Source of the DNA: JAHJDS01 sp964569795 | GTDB lineage: Bacteria; Desulfobacterota; Desulfarculia; Desulfarculales; JAHJDS01 | NCBI GenBank assembly: GCA_964569795.1 | Contig: CAZMVB010000001.1 | Coordinates: forward strand, 1 to 64,000 | Direction of reading: 5' to 3' | DNA length: 64,000 nt | Part shown: piece after piece, positions 43,820 through 52,531 of the stretch | How the letters are laid out: every line of letters begins with the position of its first letter | Position numbering within the stretch: the first letter of the stretch is position 1 | Position numbers and translations under genes: made by a program | The notes under the pieces: model-generated | Database searches by the model: none | What the model saw: only the letters and a program-made list of their open reading frames with translations | Told to the model about the DNA's origin: nothing

Positions 43820-43860
43820 GGCGGGCCGGTCCCATCAACTTGGAACTGAACCGGCCCGCC
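43820..43860 (-). terminator. Terminator hairpin of the metFV/receiver operon
   Basis: Perfect 11-bp arms ggcgggccggt (43820-43830) and accggcccgcc (43850-43860) with a 19-base loop lie 24 bp beyond the receiver's stop. On the minus strand the stem is followed by ggtctatttctgg, only weakly T-rich. It is the first strong hairpin after a long unidirectional gene run. Confidence 0.6.
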
Positions 43861-43884
43861 CCGATCCGAAAACCAGGAAAGGAC

Positions 43885-44262
43885 TCAGCCCAACAACCGT
43901 TCGATCTGGGCCACCAGTTCGTCCGGCTTGACCGGTTTTTCGAAAAAGTCGTCCGCCGAGGTGGCCTTGCCCCCGGAATGGGAGTACCGGGTGGTCGAAA
44001 CCTTCTGGCCAATGGCCGTCAGCAGGACGATCGGGATGTCCTCGTACTCGGGGTCCGCCTTGAGTTCCTCGCAAACGGCAAAGCCGTCCTTATCCGGCAT
44101 CATCACGTCCAGGACAATCAGGTCCGGCCGGTCGGATTTGGCCTTGGCCAGGCCCTCCACGCCGCCGTAGGCGGCCAGCGTCTCGTAACCCTTGGCCTCG
44201 AGCATCATACCCACCGTTTCCACCAGATCCGGATCGTCGTCCACAATCAGTATCCTGGCCAT
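43885..44262 (-). CDS. Single-domain response regulator (CheY-like)
   Basis: The 125-residue protein is one receiver domain with Val-Asp-Asp-Asp, phospho-acceptor Asp in Val-Leu-Asp-Val-Met-Met-Pro (about residue 52), Thr in Leu-Leu-Thr-Ala and Lys in Glu-Lys-Pro-Val-Lys. Before that Lys is a loop rich in Ser, Gly and His, longer than in CheY. AGGAGG precedes the ATG. It is 27 bp after metF at the end of a metabolic operon. With two histidine kinases upstream in the same run, it may be their soluble phospho-partner. Confidence 0.92.
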   Translation of the reverse strand: MARILIVDDDPDLVETVGMMLEAKGYETLAAYGGVEGLAKAKSDRPDLIVLDVMMPDKDGFAVCEELKADPEYEDIPIVLLTAIGQKVSTTRYSHSGGKATSADDFFEKPVKPDELVAQIERLLG

Positions 44263-44289
44263 GGGATATCCTCCTTTCCAAGACGTATT

Positions 44290-45180
44290 CTACACATCCA
44301 GGCCTGCTTCGGCAAGGATATCCGGCACCACTTCCTCCTTGCCGATGGCCATGATGTGGACCCCGTCGCACAGGGCCTCGTCCTTGATCCGGCGAATCAT
44401 CCGGCCGGCGATGGAGATACCGGCCTGCATGGCCTGGCCCTTGGGCGCGGCGGCCATCTCGTCGATCAAATCCTGAGGGACGAAGACGCCGGGTACGTTC
44501 TTGTTCATGAACCGGGCCATGCCGGCCGAGGTCAGCAGGATCACCCCGGCCAGGATTTTCAGGTCAAAGCGCCGGGCGTACTTCATGAACTCGGCGAAGT
44601 TGTCCAGGTCATAAACCGCCTGGGTCTGGATGAACTCGGCCCCGGCGGCGACCTTTTTCTCGAACTTTATTTTCTGGGGGGCCAGGGGATCGGCCTCGGG
44701 GGTGACGATCGCCCCGGCGCACATGGCGAAGTCGCCCGAGACCTTGTTGCCGCCCAGGTCGGTCCCCTTTTCCAGCTGGCGGACCGTGGCCACCAGTTGC
44801 GAGCTGTCCAGGTCAAAGACCCCCTTGGCCCCCTGGTGGTCGCCCACGGTCACCGAGTCGCCGGTCAGGCACAACACGTTGCGGACGCCCCGGGAATAGG
44901 CGAACAAAAGGTCGGCCTGGAGGGCCAGGCGGTTCCGGTCCCGGCAGGTCATCTGGAGGATCGGCTCGCCGCCGGCCTCCTTGATGAGCAGGGCCCCGCC
45001 GATGGACGGGAACCGCATCACCGACGACTGGTGGTCGGTGACGTTCATGGCGTCCACCTTGTCCTTGAGCAGCTCGACGTGATGGACGAAGTTGTCCAGG
45101 TCGGTCCCCTTGGGCGGGGCCACCTCGGAGGTGACGACGAACCGGCCCGACTCCAGCGCTTCCTTGAATCGAGATACCAT
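44290..45180 (-). CDS. metF: Methylenetetrahydrofolate reductase (MetF)
   Basis: The product (296 residues from ATG 45180) has the MetF barrel pattern: Ser-Glu-Val-Ala-Pro-Pro-Lys-Gly near residue 18, Asn-Val-Thr-Asp (about 46), Cys-Leu-Thr-Gly-Asp near residue 110 and Phe-Ile-Gln-Thr-Gln near 187. It interconverts 5,10-methylene- and 5-methyl-THF with an FAD cofactor. AGGAGG precedes the start; an upstream frame extension into metV has shadow composition. Together with metV and the NuoE/NuoF-like and molybdopterin subunits it suggests a multi-subunit, possibly electron-bifurcating, methylene-THF reductase of the Wood-Ljungdahl type, rather than a methionine-biosynthetic MetF alone. Confidence 0.94.
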   Translation of the reverse strand: MVSRFKEALESGRFVVTSEVAPPKGTDLDNFVHHVELLKDKVDAMNVTDHQSSVMRFPSIGGALLIKEAGGEPILQMTCRDRNRLALQADLLFAYSRGVRNVLCLTGDSVTVGDHQGAKGVFDLDSSQLVATVRQLEKGTDLGGNKVSGDFAMCAGAIVTPEADPLAPQKIKFEKKVAAGAEFIQTQAVYDLDNFAEFMKYARRFDLKILAGVILLTSAGMARFMNKNVPGVFVPQDLIDEMAAAPKGQAMQAGISIAGRMIRRIKDEALCDGVHIMAIGKEEVVPDILAEAGLDV

Positions 45181-45194
45181 CGGCCGTTCCTCCT

Positions 45195-45845
45195 TTAAGC
45201 GCTCAGCCGGATCTTGCCCGGCCTGGGTTCCACCTGGTGGTTGCGGGGCGGCTGGAGGCGGCGCATCAGGTCCAGCTTGCCCAGTTTCTCGAGCCGCTCG
45301 TAGATCAGGGTCCAGGCGCAGTCCTTGTCCGGGTCGATCTCGCACTTGCCGCCGTTGGTCCCGCCGCAGGGGCCGTTGACCAGGCCCTTGTGGCAGGAGA
45401 CCACCGGGCAGACGCCGCCCGTCTCCCCCAGGAGGCAGTCGCCGCACTGGACGCAGATCTCGTCGAACAGGAGGCGGCCCTTTTCCTTGCCGATGAACAG
45501 GGTGTTCTGAAAGGGGACGACCGTCTTGACCAGCTGGCGGGCCACGGTCTGGACCCCGAAGGCGCAGCTCATGACCAGCACGGCGTCGGCCATGTTGATG
45601 GCGTCGCCGTTTTCCTTAAGGGCCTCGGCCGTCAGCTCGTCGCAGGCCACCGGCAGGACCACCGAGCCGGTGACCAGGCGGCCGGCCTCGGTCAGGCGCT
45701 TCACCTCGGCGGCCACTTCCTCGAGGCCGCCCGTCTTGGTCAGGGTGGTGCAGGTGCCGCAGCCGATGACGAACACCCGCCCGGCGTCGTCCAGGAGTCT
45801 GTCCACTTCTTCCGCCGGCTTGGGCCGGGTAATGGATCGGATCAT
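45195..45845 (-). CDS. metV: MetV-like zinc/Fe-S subunit of methylenetetrahydrofolate reductase
   Basis: The 216-residue protein matches the MTHFR C-terminal/MetV family: Ile-Gly-Cys-Gly-Thr-Cys near residue 27, Met-Ser-Cys-Ala-Phe-Gly-Val-Gln (about 91), then Cys-Val-Gln-Cys-Gly-Asp-Cys, Gly-Val-Cys-Pro-Val-Val-Ser-Cys and Asn-Gly-Pro-Cys-Gly-Gly-Thr. These cysteines bind metal clusters. In acetogens MetV forms a complex with MetF and links it to electron carriers. It is 14 bp upstream of metF and 23 bp after the NuoF-GltD fusion. Confidence 0.92.
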   Translation of the reverse strand: MIRSITRPKPAEEVDRLLDDAGRVFVIGCGTCTTLTKTGGLEEVAAEVKRLTEAGRLVTGSVVLPVACDELTAEALKENGDAINMADAVLVMSCAFGVQTVARQLVKTVVPFQNTLFIGKEKGRLLFDEICVQCGDCLLGETGGVCPVVSCHKGLVNGPCGGTNGGKCEIDPDKDCAWTLIYERLEKLGKLDLMRRLQPPRNHQVEPRPGKIRLSA

Positions 45846-45868
45846 CTGTTCCCCCGTGTCCTGAAGAG

Positions 45869-48800
45869 TTACTGGCCGCGTTCCAGGTCGCAGCGCAGGC
45901 AGCGCCGGGCCTCGGCCTGGGCCTGCCCTTCGGTGTATATCTGTTCCACCTCGTCGAAGCTGACGCTCCGTTGTTCCGCCTCCATCTCGCCGGGCCAGAT
46001 CCGGCCGCCCGGCTCGGGCTCCCGCCGCTCCACGTCCAGCGGGACCTTTTCGTCCGGGATGACCAGCCGGCCCTCGATCCCCCGCAGGTAACGGTCGATG
46101 GACAGGGCCGCCCGCCGTCCCGAGCCGATGGCCCGGACACAGAAGGTCGGCCCGGTGGTGAAGTCGCCCCCGGCGAAGATGCCCTCGACGTTGGTCCTGA
46201 GGGTGTTGTCGTCCACGGTCAGGCGGCCCCAGACGGCCCGCTCCAGGCGGCTGTCCTCGGGCAAAAACGACAGGTCCACCGCCTGACCGATGGACGGGAT
46301 GACCACGTCACCCTTGAGGCTCGTCTTGACCGTCTCGTCGAAGCTGGGGTTGAACCGGCCGGTGTCGTCGAACACCCGGGTGCAGGCGATCAGGGACAGT
46401 CCCTCGACCTTGTCCTCGCCGACGATGGCCTCGGGACCCCAGGCCGGGTGCAGCTCGATGCCCTCCTCCAGGGCGGCGGTGATCTCCAGCTCGGTGGCCG
46501 GCATCTCCCGCCGGCCCTCGAGGCAGACCACGTCCACCCGGACCGCCCCCAGCCGGATGCAGGTCCGGGCCACGTCCATGGCCACGTTGCCGCCGCCGAC
46601 CACGATCACCGTCTGGCCGCTCATGTCCCTGATCCTGCCCCGGCGCACGTCCATCAAAAAGGGCAGGCCGTAGAGCAGGCCCTCGGGCTTGCGCTCCTCG
46701 CCGGGGATGTTCAGCCGCATGGAGCTCATCGCCCCGGCGGCCAGGAAGACCGCGCCGTAGCCCTCGGCCAGCAGGTCCTCGGGGGTCCGGCGGGCGTCGA
46801 TCGAGCTGTTGAGATGCAGCTTCACCCCGCGCTGAAGGACGTGGTCGATCTCCAGGTCGATGATCCGCCGCGGCAGTCGGAACTCGGGCACGGCCACGCC
46901 GAGCATGCCGCCGGCCCGGTCCTGGGCCTCGAAGATGTCCACCTCGTAGCCCATTTTTCTCAGGAAATAGCCGCAGGTCAGACCGGCCGGTCCCGAGCCG
47001 ACCACGGCCACCTTTTCCTTTCTGGTCACCGGCCAGGGCCGGACCTTGCCCTGGTGGTGCCCGAACCAGTAGTCGGAGGCCATGCGCTTCAGGGCCCGGA
47101 TGGCGATGGGGTCGTCCACCTCGCCCCGGCGGCATTTCAGTTCGCAGGGGTGGGTGCAGATCCGGCCGCAGACGCTGGGGAAGGGGTTGCGCTCCCGGAT
47201 GACCTCGGTCGCCTCCTGGTAGCGGCCCTCGGAGATCAGGGCGACGTAGGCCGGGACGTCGATGCCGGCCGGGCAGGCGTGCTGGCAGGGGCTGATGGCC
47301 ATGGCCTCGCAGACCGCCGCCGGACAGCGCCGGTCCAGGATGTGCTGGAGGTACTCGTCCCGGAAGTGCTGGATGGTGGACAGGACCGGATTGGGGCAGG
47401 TCTGGCCCAGGCCGCACAGCGAGGTCCGCTTCACGTCCCGGGCCAGCTCTTCCAGCAGGTCCAGGTCGCTCTCCACGCCGGCCCCGGCGGTGATCCGCTG
47501 GAGGATGGTCAGCATCTGCTTGGTGCCCAGGCGGCAGGGGGCGCACTGGCCGCAGGATTCCTCCTGGGTGAAGGTCACGAAGAACCGGGCCAGATCGACC
47601 ATGCAGGTGTTGTCGTCCATGACGATCATCCCGCCCGAGCCGATGATCGCCCCGACCTTCTGCAGGGACTCGTAGTCGAGCTGGATATCGGCGTACCGGG
47701 CCGGGACGCAGCCGCCCGAGGGGCCGCCCATCTGGGCCGCCTTGAACAGGCGTCCCCGGGGCACGCCGCCGCCGATGTCGAAGATGACCTGGCGCATGGA
47801 GGTGCCGATGGGGACCTCGACCAGGCCGGTGTTGCGGACCCGGCCGGTGAGCGAGAAGATCTTGGTCCCCTTGGACCGCTCGCCGCCCACGGCGGCGTAC
47901 TGGTCCGCGCCGTGGCGCAGGATCAGGGGCACGTTGGCCATGGTCTCGACGTTGTTGATGCAGGTCGGCATGGCCCACAGGCCGGACTGGGGCGGGAAGG
48001 GCGGCCGGATGCGGGGCATGCCCCGCTTGCCCATGATCGAGGCCATCAGGGCCGTCTCCTCGCCGCAGACAAAGGCCCCGGCCCCGAGCTTGACCTGAAG
48101 CTCGAACTCGAAGTCGGAGCCCAGGATGTTCGGGCCCAGAAGGCCCATCTCCCGGGCCTGGCCCAGGGCCAGGTTCAGCCGCTCCACGGCCACCGGGTAC
48201 TCGGCCCGGCAGTAGATGTAGCCCCTGGTGGCGCCCATGGCGTAGCCGGCGATGGCCGCCCCCTCGAGGACCGAGTGGGGGTTGCCCTCGAGGACCGCCC
48301 GGTCCATGAACGCCCCGGGGTCGCCCTCGTCGGCGTTGACGATGACGTATTTCTGGGCCCCGGGGTTGTCGCGGGTGAACCGCCACTTCTGACCGGTGGG
48401 GAAGCCGGCCCCGCCGCGGCCCCGCAGCCCGGAGGACAGGACCTCGGCGATGACCTCGTCCGGGGTCATCTCCCAGATCGCCCGGGACAGGCCCTCGTAG
48501 CCGCCCTCGGCCAGGTAGTCGTCCAGCGAGGTGGGGTCGATCCGGCCGTTCAAGGCCAGGACCCGCCGCATCTGGCCCCGGTAGAAGGGGATCTGATCGG
48601 CGTAAACGTAGCGCTGGCCGGTGAAGTGGTCCTCGAACAACAGCCGGCCCAGGATGTTGAAGTTCCGGGCCGTTTCGGTGACCACGTCCGGGGCGTCGGC
48701 CACGTCGATCTGCTGGTACAGGATCTGGTCGGGCATGATCATCACCACCGGGCCCCGCTCGCACAGGCCGTGGCACCCGGTCCGCTTGATCTCGACCTTG

Positions 48801-48979
48801 TCCTCGAGGTGGTTCTTGGCCACCTCGTCCTCGATGCAGCGGCAGACCTCCGAGGACCCCAGGGCGTGGCAGGCCGTGTCCACGCAGACGTGGAGGCGCA
48901 TCTTGCGCTGATCCACGCCCAGCCGCAAATGCCGCTGGTACCTCTGCAGGGCCGCGGCCGAGTCCAGACGGGCACTCAT
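45869..48979 (-). CDS. Fusion flavoprotein: 2Fe-2S thioredoxin-like, NuoF and GltD domains
   Basis: The 1036-residue protein joins three modules. Residues about 25-110 are a thioredoxin-like [2Fe-2S] domain (Cys-Val-Asp-Thr-Ala-Cys and Gly-Cys-His-Gly-Leu-Cys). Residues about 150-590 are NuoF-like, with the FMN/NADH block Gly-Arg-Gly-Gly-Ala-Gly-Phe-Pro-Thr-Gly and [4Fe-4S] Cys-Gly-Gln-Cys-Ala-Pro-Cys. The rest is GltD/NfnB-like, with Cys-X3-Cys clusters, FAD motif Gly-Ser-Gly-Pro-Ala-Gly-Leu-Thr and NADPH motif Val-Gly-Gly-Gly-Asn-Val-Ala-Met. It can thus hold FMN, FAD and several Fe-S clusters and contact both NAD(H) and NADP(H). It overlaps nuoE by ATGA and precedes metV, consistent with electron transfer or bifurcation around MTHFR or a formate/ferredoxin pool. 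Confidence 0.93.
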   Translation of the reverse strand: MSARLDSAAALQRYQRHLRLGVDQRKMRLHVCVDTACHALGSSEVCRCIEDEVAKNHLEDKVEIKRTGCHGLCERGPVVMIMPDQILYQQIDVADAPDVVTETARNFNILGRLLFEDHFTGQRYVYADQIPFYRGQMRRVLALNGRIDPTSLDDYLAEGGYEGLSRAIWEMTPDEVIAEVLSSGLRGRGGAGFPTGQKWRFTRDNPGAQKYVIVNADEGDPGAFMDRAVLEGNPHSVLEGAAIAGYAMGATRGYIYCRAEYPVAVERLNLALGQAREMGLLGPNILGSDFEFELQVKLGAGAFVCGEETALMASIMGKRGMPRIRPPFPPQSGLWAMPTCINNVETMANVPLILRHGADQYAAVGGERSKGTKIFSLTGRVRNTGLVEVPIGTSMRQVIFDIGGGVPRGRLFKAAQMGGPSGGCVPARYADIQLDYESLQKVGAIIGSGGMIVMDDNTCMVDLARFFVTFTQEESCGQCAPCRLGTKQMLTILQRITAGAGVESDLDLLEELARDVKRTSLCGLGQTCPNPVLSTIQHFRDEYLQHILDRRCPAAVCEAMAISPCQHACPAGIDVPAYVALISEGRYQEATEVIRERNPFPSVCGRICTHPCELKCRRGEVDDPIAIRALKRMASDYWFGHHQGKVRPWPVTRKEKVAVVGSGPAGLTCGYFLRKMGYEVDIFEAQDRAGGMLGVAVPEFRLPRRIIDLEIDHVLQRGVKLHLNSSIDARRTPEDLLAEGYGAVFLAAGAMSSMRLNIPGEERKPEGLLYGLPFLMDVRRGRIRDMSGQTVIVVGGGNVAMDVARTCIRLGAVRVDVVCLEGRREMPATELEITAALEEGIELHPAWGPEAIVGEDKVEGLSLIACTRVFDDTGRFNPSFDETVKTSLKGDVVIPSIGQAVDLSFLPEDSRLERAVWGRLTVDDNTLRTNVEGIFAGGDFTTGPTFCVRAIGSGRRAALSIDRYLRGIEGRLVIPDEKVPLDVERREPEPGGRIWPGEMEAEQRSVSFDEVEQIYTEGQAQAEARRCLRCDLERGQ

Positions 48980-49464
48980 TTGTCGCCTCCCTTGTAACCG
49001 TCCAGGATCGCCCCCACCCGGGTCGGGTTGAGGCGCCCGTAGAAGTCGTTGCCCACGACCATCACCGGCGACAGGGCGCAGGCCCCCATGCAGGCCACGG
49101 TCTCCAGGGTGAAGTTATAGTCAGGGTCGGTCTCGCCGTCCTCGAGCTGAAGGTCGGCCTTGACCGCCCGGAGGATGTTGGCCCCGCCCCGGACGTGGCA
49201 GGCCGTGCCCCGGCAGACCCGGACCACGTGTTTGCCCCGGGGCGCGGTGTAGAACATGGCGTAAAAGGTCAGCACCCCCTGGACCTGGGCCGGGGTGGTC
49301 CCCAGGCCCCGGGCGATGATGGACAGGGAGTCGGGCGGGATGTAGCCGACCTCTTCCTGGATCTCCTGGAGGACCGGGATCAGTCCCCCGGGCTCACCCT
49401 TGCGCCCGGCGACGATCTCCCGGATGCGGTCGTAATCGACCGGCTTGGGGCCTTGTTCGGACAT
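48976..49464 (-). CDS. NuoE-like [2Fe-2S] subunit
   Basis: The 162-residue protein matches NuoE/HydA-type 24-kDa subunits: Ile-Pro-Val-Leu-Gln-Glu-Ile-Gln near residue 28, Gly-Val-Leu-Thr-Phe-Tyr-Ala-Met-Phe, then the four [2Fe-2S] ligands in Cys-Arg-Gly-Thr-Ala-Cys and Cys-Met-Gly-Ala-Cys. It is coupled on both sides (overlap of 1 bp with the molybdoprotein and 4 bp with the NuoF fusion), so the three gene products surely form one complex. Confidence 0.95.
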   Translation of the reverse strand: MSEQGPKPVDYDRIREIVAGRKGEPGGLIPVLQEIQEEVGYIPPDSLSIIARGLGTTPAQVQGVLTFYAMFYTAPRGKHVVRVCRGTACHVRGGANILRAVKADLQLEDGETDPDYNFTLETVACMGACALSPVMVVGNDFYGRLNPTRVGAILDGYKGGDK

Positions 49465-52007
49465 CAGTCAACTCCTTTCAGGCTCAGCTTGGCCGGGCAG
49501 TGGCGGAGGATGAATCCGTCCCCGTTGGACGACAGCAGCCAGGCGGCCCCGGCCCGGTCCACGACCAGGGGCGCCGTGACCAGCCCGGGCGGCAGCCCCT
49601 CGTCGATGGCCACCTCGAACACGGCCGAGGCGGTCGGCGTGGCGACCTTGACCCGGCCCCCGGGGGAGACGCCCAGCCGGTCCGCGTCCGCCGCTGACAG
49701 CCCGGCCACGGGCCGGGGGGCCATCTTCAGCAGCCGGGAGGCGGCCCGGGTCCGGGCGCCGTCGCCGTGGTGGAAGCGGAGGTGGGTCGAGATCAGGGTG
49801 AAGGGCCACTTGGCGTCGGGCATGGCGGCAAAGGTCGGGCTGACGGCCAGATAGGCGCCGTCCTTGGCCGGGGCCTTCAGCGGCCTGTCGGCCCGCTTGA
49901 GGACCGGGGCCAGCCGGGTCAGCTCCCGCCACACGGCGTCGTGGCTCTTGTAGTCCCAGTCGGTCCCCAGACGGGCGGCCAGGTCGCGGATCACGGCCCA
50001 CTCGGGCCGGGCCTCGCCCGGCGGCGGGACCCCGGGCGAAAAGGCCTGAACCCGGCCGGTCAGGCTCATCACCCGCCCGGGCTGCTCGAAGACGGCGGCC
50101 AGGGGCAGGACCACGTCGGCCCGGGCGGCGGTCGGGGTCAGAAACAGGTCGGCCACGACCAGGCCCTCGGCCTTGGCCAGGGCGGCGGCCACCTTCTGGC
50201 CGTCGGGCAGGGCCGCCTCCAGGTCCACCCCCCAGACCAGAAGGGGACCGATCTCGCCCCCGGACAGGCCGGCCACGATCTTGAATCCGTCCCGGCCGGC
50301 CTTCGAGGCCGCCTCGCCCCAGACGGCGGCCATCGCCTCCCGGGCCGCGGCGTCGGTGATCGGCGCCAGGCCCGGCCACATCCCGGGGGCCACCCCGGCC
50401 ACGGTGGCGCCCACGCCGTCGGCCTCGGTCCAGACCGGAAACAGCCCGCCGGCCCCGGCCCGCAGGCTTCCGGTCAGCCGGAGCAGGTCCAGGCCGGCGG
50501 CGACCACGGCGTCCGAGTCCACCTGGCCCCAGGCCCCGCCGCCCAGGACCACGGCCAGGCCGCCCGGGGCGCTGATCAGTTCGGCCGCGGCCTTGAGGGA
50601 ATCGACGTCAACACCGGTCTGATCGGCGACCGTGTCCGGATCGAAGTCTCCCAGGAATTCGCGGAAGGCGGCGTCCTTGGTCTCGCCGGCCAGGAGGTGG
50701 GCCAGACCGTAGAGCAGCCAGGCGTCGGTCCCGGGCCGGGGGACCAAATGCAGGCTCGACCGGAGGGCCAGGGACGTCTCCCGGACGTCGATCACCACCA
50801 GGGGGGCGCCTTTGGCCGCGGCCCGTTTGACGTGATAGCCCACCACCGGCGCGCTGTGGGCCAGGTCGGCCCCGATGACGAGCACGGCCCCGGCCCGTTC
50901 CAGGTCGCTCAGGGGACGGCTGGACCAGATCCGCCCCAGCTCGCGGCGCAGGATGTCCACGGCCGGACCCAGGTTCAGCCGGGCGGTGTTGTCCAGGTGG
51001 GGCGTGCCCAGGACCTGCCGGGCCAGGCGGGCCAGCAGGTAATCGGCCTCCATCGGCGAGTTGCCCCCGGCCAATACCGCCGCCGGCTTGCCGCCCGTTG
51101 ACAGCTTGTCCGCGGCCGCGGCCAGGGCCTCGTCCCAGGTGACCTCGGTCAGCTCGCCGTCCTTCCGGACCAGGGGCCGGGTCAGCCGGTCCGGGCTGGT
51201 GGTGTAGTCGTAGCCGAAGTGTCCCCGGACGCAGAGCGTCGTCCCGCCCTCGGAACGCTCCCGGTCGGGGACGACCCCGACCACCTGGTCCTCGCTGATC
51301 TCGAGGCCCACGGCGCAGCCGCAGCCGCAATAGGCGCAGACCGACGGGGCGACCCGGGCCGTGGTCCCGACGTGGGTCCGGCCGGCCTCGACCAGGGCCC
51401 CGGTCGGGCAGAAGCTCATGCAGGTCCCGCAGAAGGTGCAGCCGGCCTCGGCCAGGGGCAGGTTCATCACCGTGGCCGGCCGGGAGGGAAAGCCGCGGTC
51501 CACGTAGTCCAGCACCCCCTCGCAGACCAGGTCCTGATCGGCCCGGATGCACTTGCCGCACAGGATGCACTTGCTCATGTCCCTCTTAATGAAAGGGTTG
51601 GGCTCGGGCACCGGGTCGAACTGGGGCATGGGGTAGTACCGGAGCGGCCCGACGCCCAGCTGGGCGGCCACGTCCCGCAGCCGGCAGCGGTTGCCCTTGT
51701 CGCAGACCAGGCACGACTCGGGGTGGTTGGCCATCAGCAGCTGGACCACGGTCCGCCGGGCCGACATCACCGCCGGAGAATCGGTCAGGACGCTGATGCC
51801 CGGCGTGACCGCGGTCGAACAGGCCGGGACGATCCCCCGCCCCTCGATCTCGACCTGGCACACCCGGCAGGCCCCGATGTCGCGGAGCCGGGGGTCGTGG
51901 CACAAGGTCGGGATCGAAAGCCCCAGCGAGGCGGCCGCGGCCAGGATGGTCGTCCCGGCCGGCACCGAGATGGGTTCGTGATTGATGTTCAGATTGACCG
52001 TTTCCAC
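49464..52007 (-). CDS. Formate dehydrogenase/NuoG-like molybdopterin and Fe-S subunit lacking the catalytic Cys/Sec
   Basis: The product (847 residues from GTG 52007, AGGAG 8 bp upstream) has an N-terminal [2Fe-2S] domain, a NuoG-type His/Cys segment (His-Pro-Glu-Ser-Cys-Leu-Val-Cys), two [4Fe-4S] motifs (Cys-Ile-Leu-Cys-Gly-Lys-Cys and Cys-Thr-Phe-Cys-Gly-Thr-Cys), a molybdopterin domain opening Cys-Ala-Tyr-Cys-Gly-Cys-Gly-Cys, and a C-terminal dinucleotide-binding domain. In formate dehydrogenases Ala-Arg-(Leu/Val) is followed by catalytic Cys or Sec and His; here it reads Ala-Arg-Leu-Asn-Leu-Gly-Pro (Asn codon 50973-50975), and no in-frame TGA exists. It is therefore unlikely to oxidise formate and may act as an electron-wiring subunit of the MTHFR complex or on another substrate. 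Confidence 0.88.
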   Translation of the reverse strand: METVNLNINHEPISVPAGTTILAAAASLGLSIPTLCHDPRLRDIGACRVCQVEIEGRGIVPACSTAVTPGISVLTDSPAVMSARRTVVQLLMANHPESCLVCDKGNRCRLRDVAAQLGVGPLRYYPMPQFDPVPEPNPFIKRDMSKCILCGKCIRADQDLVCEGVLDYVDRGFPSRPATVMNLPLAEAGCTFCGTCMSFCPTGALVEAGRTHVGTTARVAPSVCAYCGCGCAVGLEISEDQVVGVVPDRERSEGGTTLCVRGHFGYDYTTSPDRLTRPLVRKDGELTEVTWDEALAAAADKLSTGGKPAAVLAGGNSPMEADYLLARLARQVLGTPHLDNTARLNLGPAVDILRRELGRIWSSRPLSDLERAGAVLVIGADLAHSAPVVGYHVKRAAAKGAPLVVIDVRETSLALRSSLHLVPRPGTDAWLLYGLAHLLAGETKDAAFREFLGDFDPDTVADQTGVDVDSLKAAAELISAPGGLAVVLGGGAWGQVDSDAVVAAGLDLLRLTGSLRAGAGGLFPVWTEADGVGATVAGVAPGMWPGLAPITDAAAREAMAAVWGEAASKAGRDGFKIVAGLSGGEIGPLLVWGVDLEAALPDGQKVAAALAKAEGLVVADLFLTPTAARADVVLPLAAVFEQPGRVMSLTGRVQAFSPGVPPPGEARPEWAVIRDLAARLGTDWDYKSHDAVWRELTRLAPVLKRADRPLKAPAKDGAYLAVSPTFAAMPDAKWPFTLISTHLRFHHGDGARTRAASRLLKMAPRPVAGLSAADADRLGVSPGGRVKVATPTASAVFEVAIDEGLPPGLVTAPLVVDRAGAAWLLSSNGDGFILRHCPAKLSLKGVD

Positions 52008-52021
52008 TCTTCGCGCTCCTG

Positions 52022-52531
52022 TTAGTAGTCCTTGGGCCGCTTCCGAACCACGTGGGGGGCCTCGAAGGCCTCGGCCAACACCTCGGCCGCCAGATCGGCA
52101 TGCTCCTCCTCGACCACGCAGCTGACGCTCGAGATCGAGGTGCTGATGGCCAGCGACGGGACGTTGGCCGCGGCCAGGGCCGAAAACATGATCCCCGAGA
52201 CCCGGGGTTTCTCCCGGAAGTGGGGGCCGTAAACGCTGATCACGCTGACCTCGGGCCGGTAGGTGATGCCCCGGGCCGCCATCTGGTCCTTGACGTCCTC
52301 GCAGATGTCCACGGCGTCGTCCAGGAACCGGCGGTCGAGGCAGAGGCACAGGTTTCCCCAGCCGTCCAGGTCGAAGCTCTCCACCAGAAACTCGATGTTG
52401 ATCTCCTCCTCGCCCATGGCCGCCAGGAGGATGCCCACCGCGTCCGGGCGGGGCGGCACCCCCAGGACCTGGACCAGGGACCGGCCGTCGCTGACCATGA
52501 TGCCGCCGACCTTTATCTTTTCCTCACTCAT
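52022..52531 (-). CDS. ACT-domain protein (aspartokinase regulatory-domain-like)
   Basis: The 169-residue protein consists of two ACT-like repeats: residues about 7-85 and 90-165, the second with Gly-Ile-Met-Phe-Ser-Ala-Leu-Ala-Ala-Ala-Asn and Ile-Ser-Ser-Val-Ser-Cys-Val-Val, close to the regulatory end of aspartokinases. There is no kinase domain. Such stand-alone ACT proteins are often encoded beside PaaK-type ligases, as here (8-bp overlap), and probably sense an amino acid. It separates the ligase from the molybdoprotein gene by 14 bp. Confidence 0.85.
   Translation of the reverse strand: MSEEKIKVGGIMVSDGRSLVQVLGVPPRPDAVGILLAAMGEEEINIEFLVESFDLDGWGNLCLCLDRRFLDDAVDICEDVKDQMAARGITYRPEVSVISVYGPHFREKPRVSGIMFSALAAANVPSLAISTSISSVSCVVEEEHADLAAEVLAEAFEAPHVVRKRPKDY

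Noticed and set aside
49464..52007. Selenocysteine formate dehydrogenase
   Set aside because: No in-frame TGA occurs, and the catalytic position is Asn.
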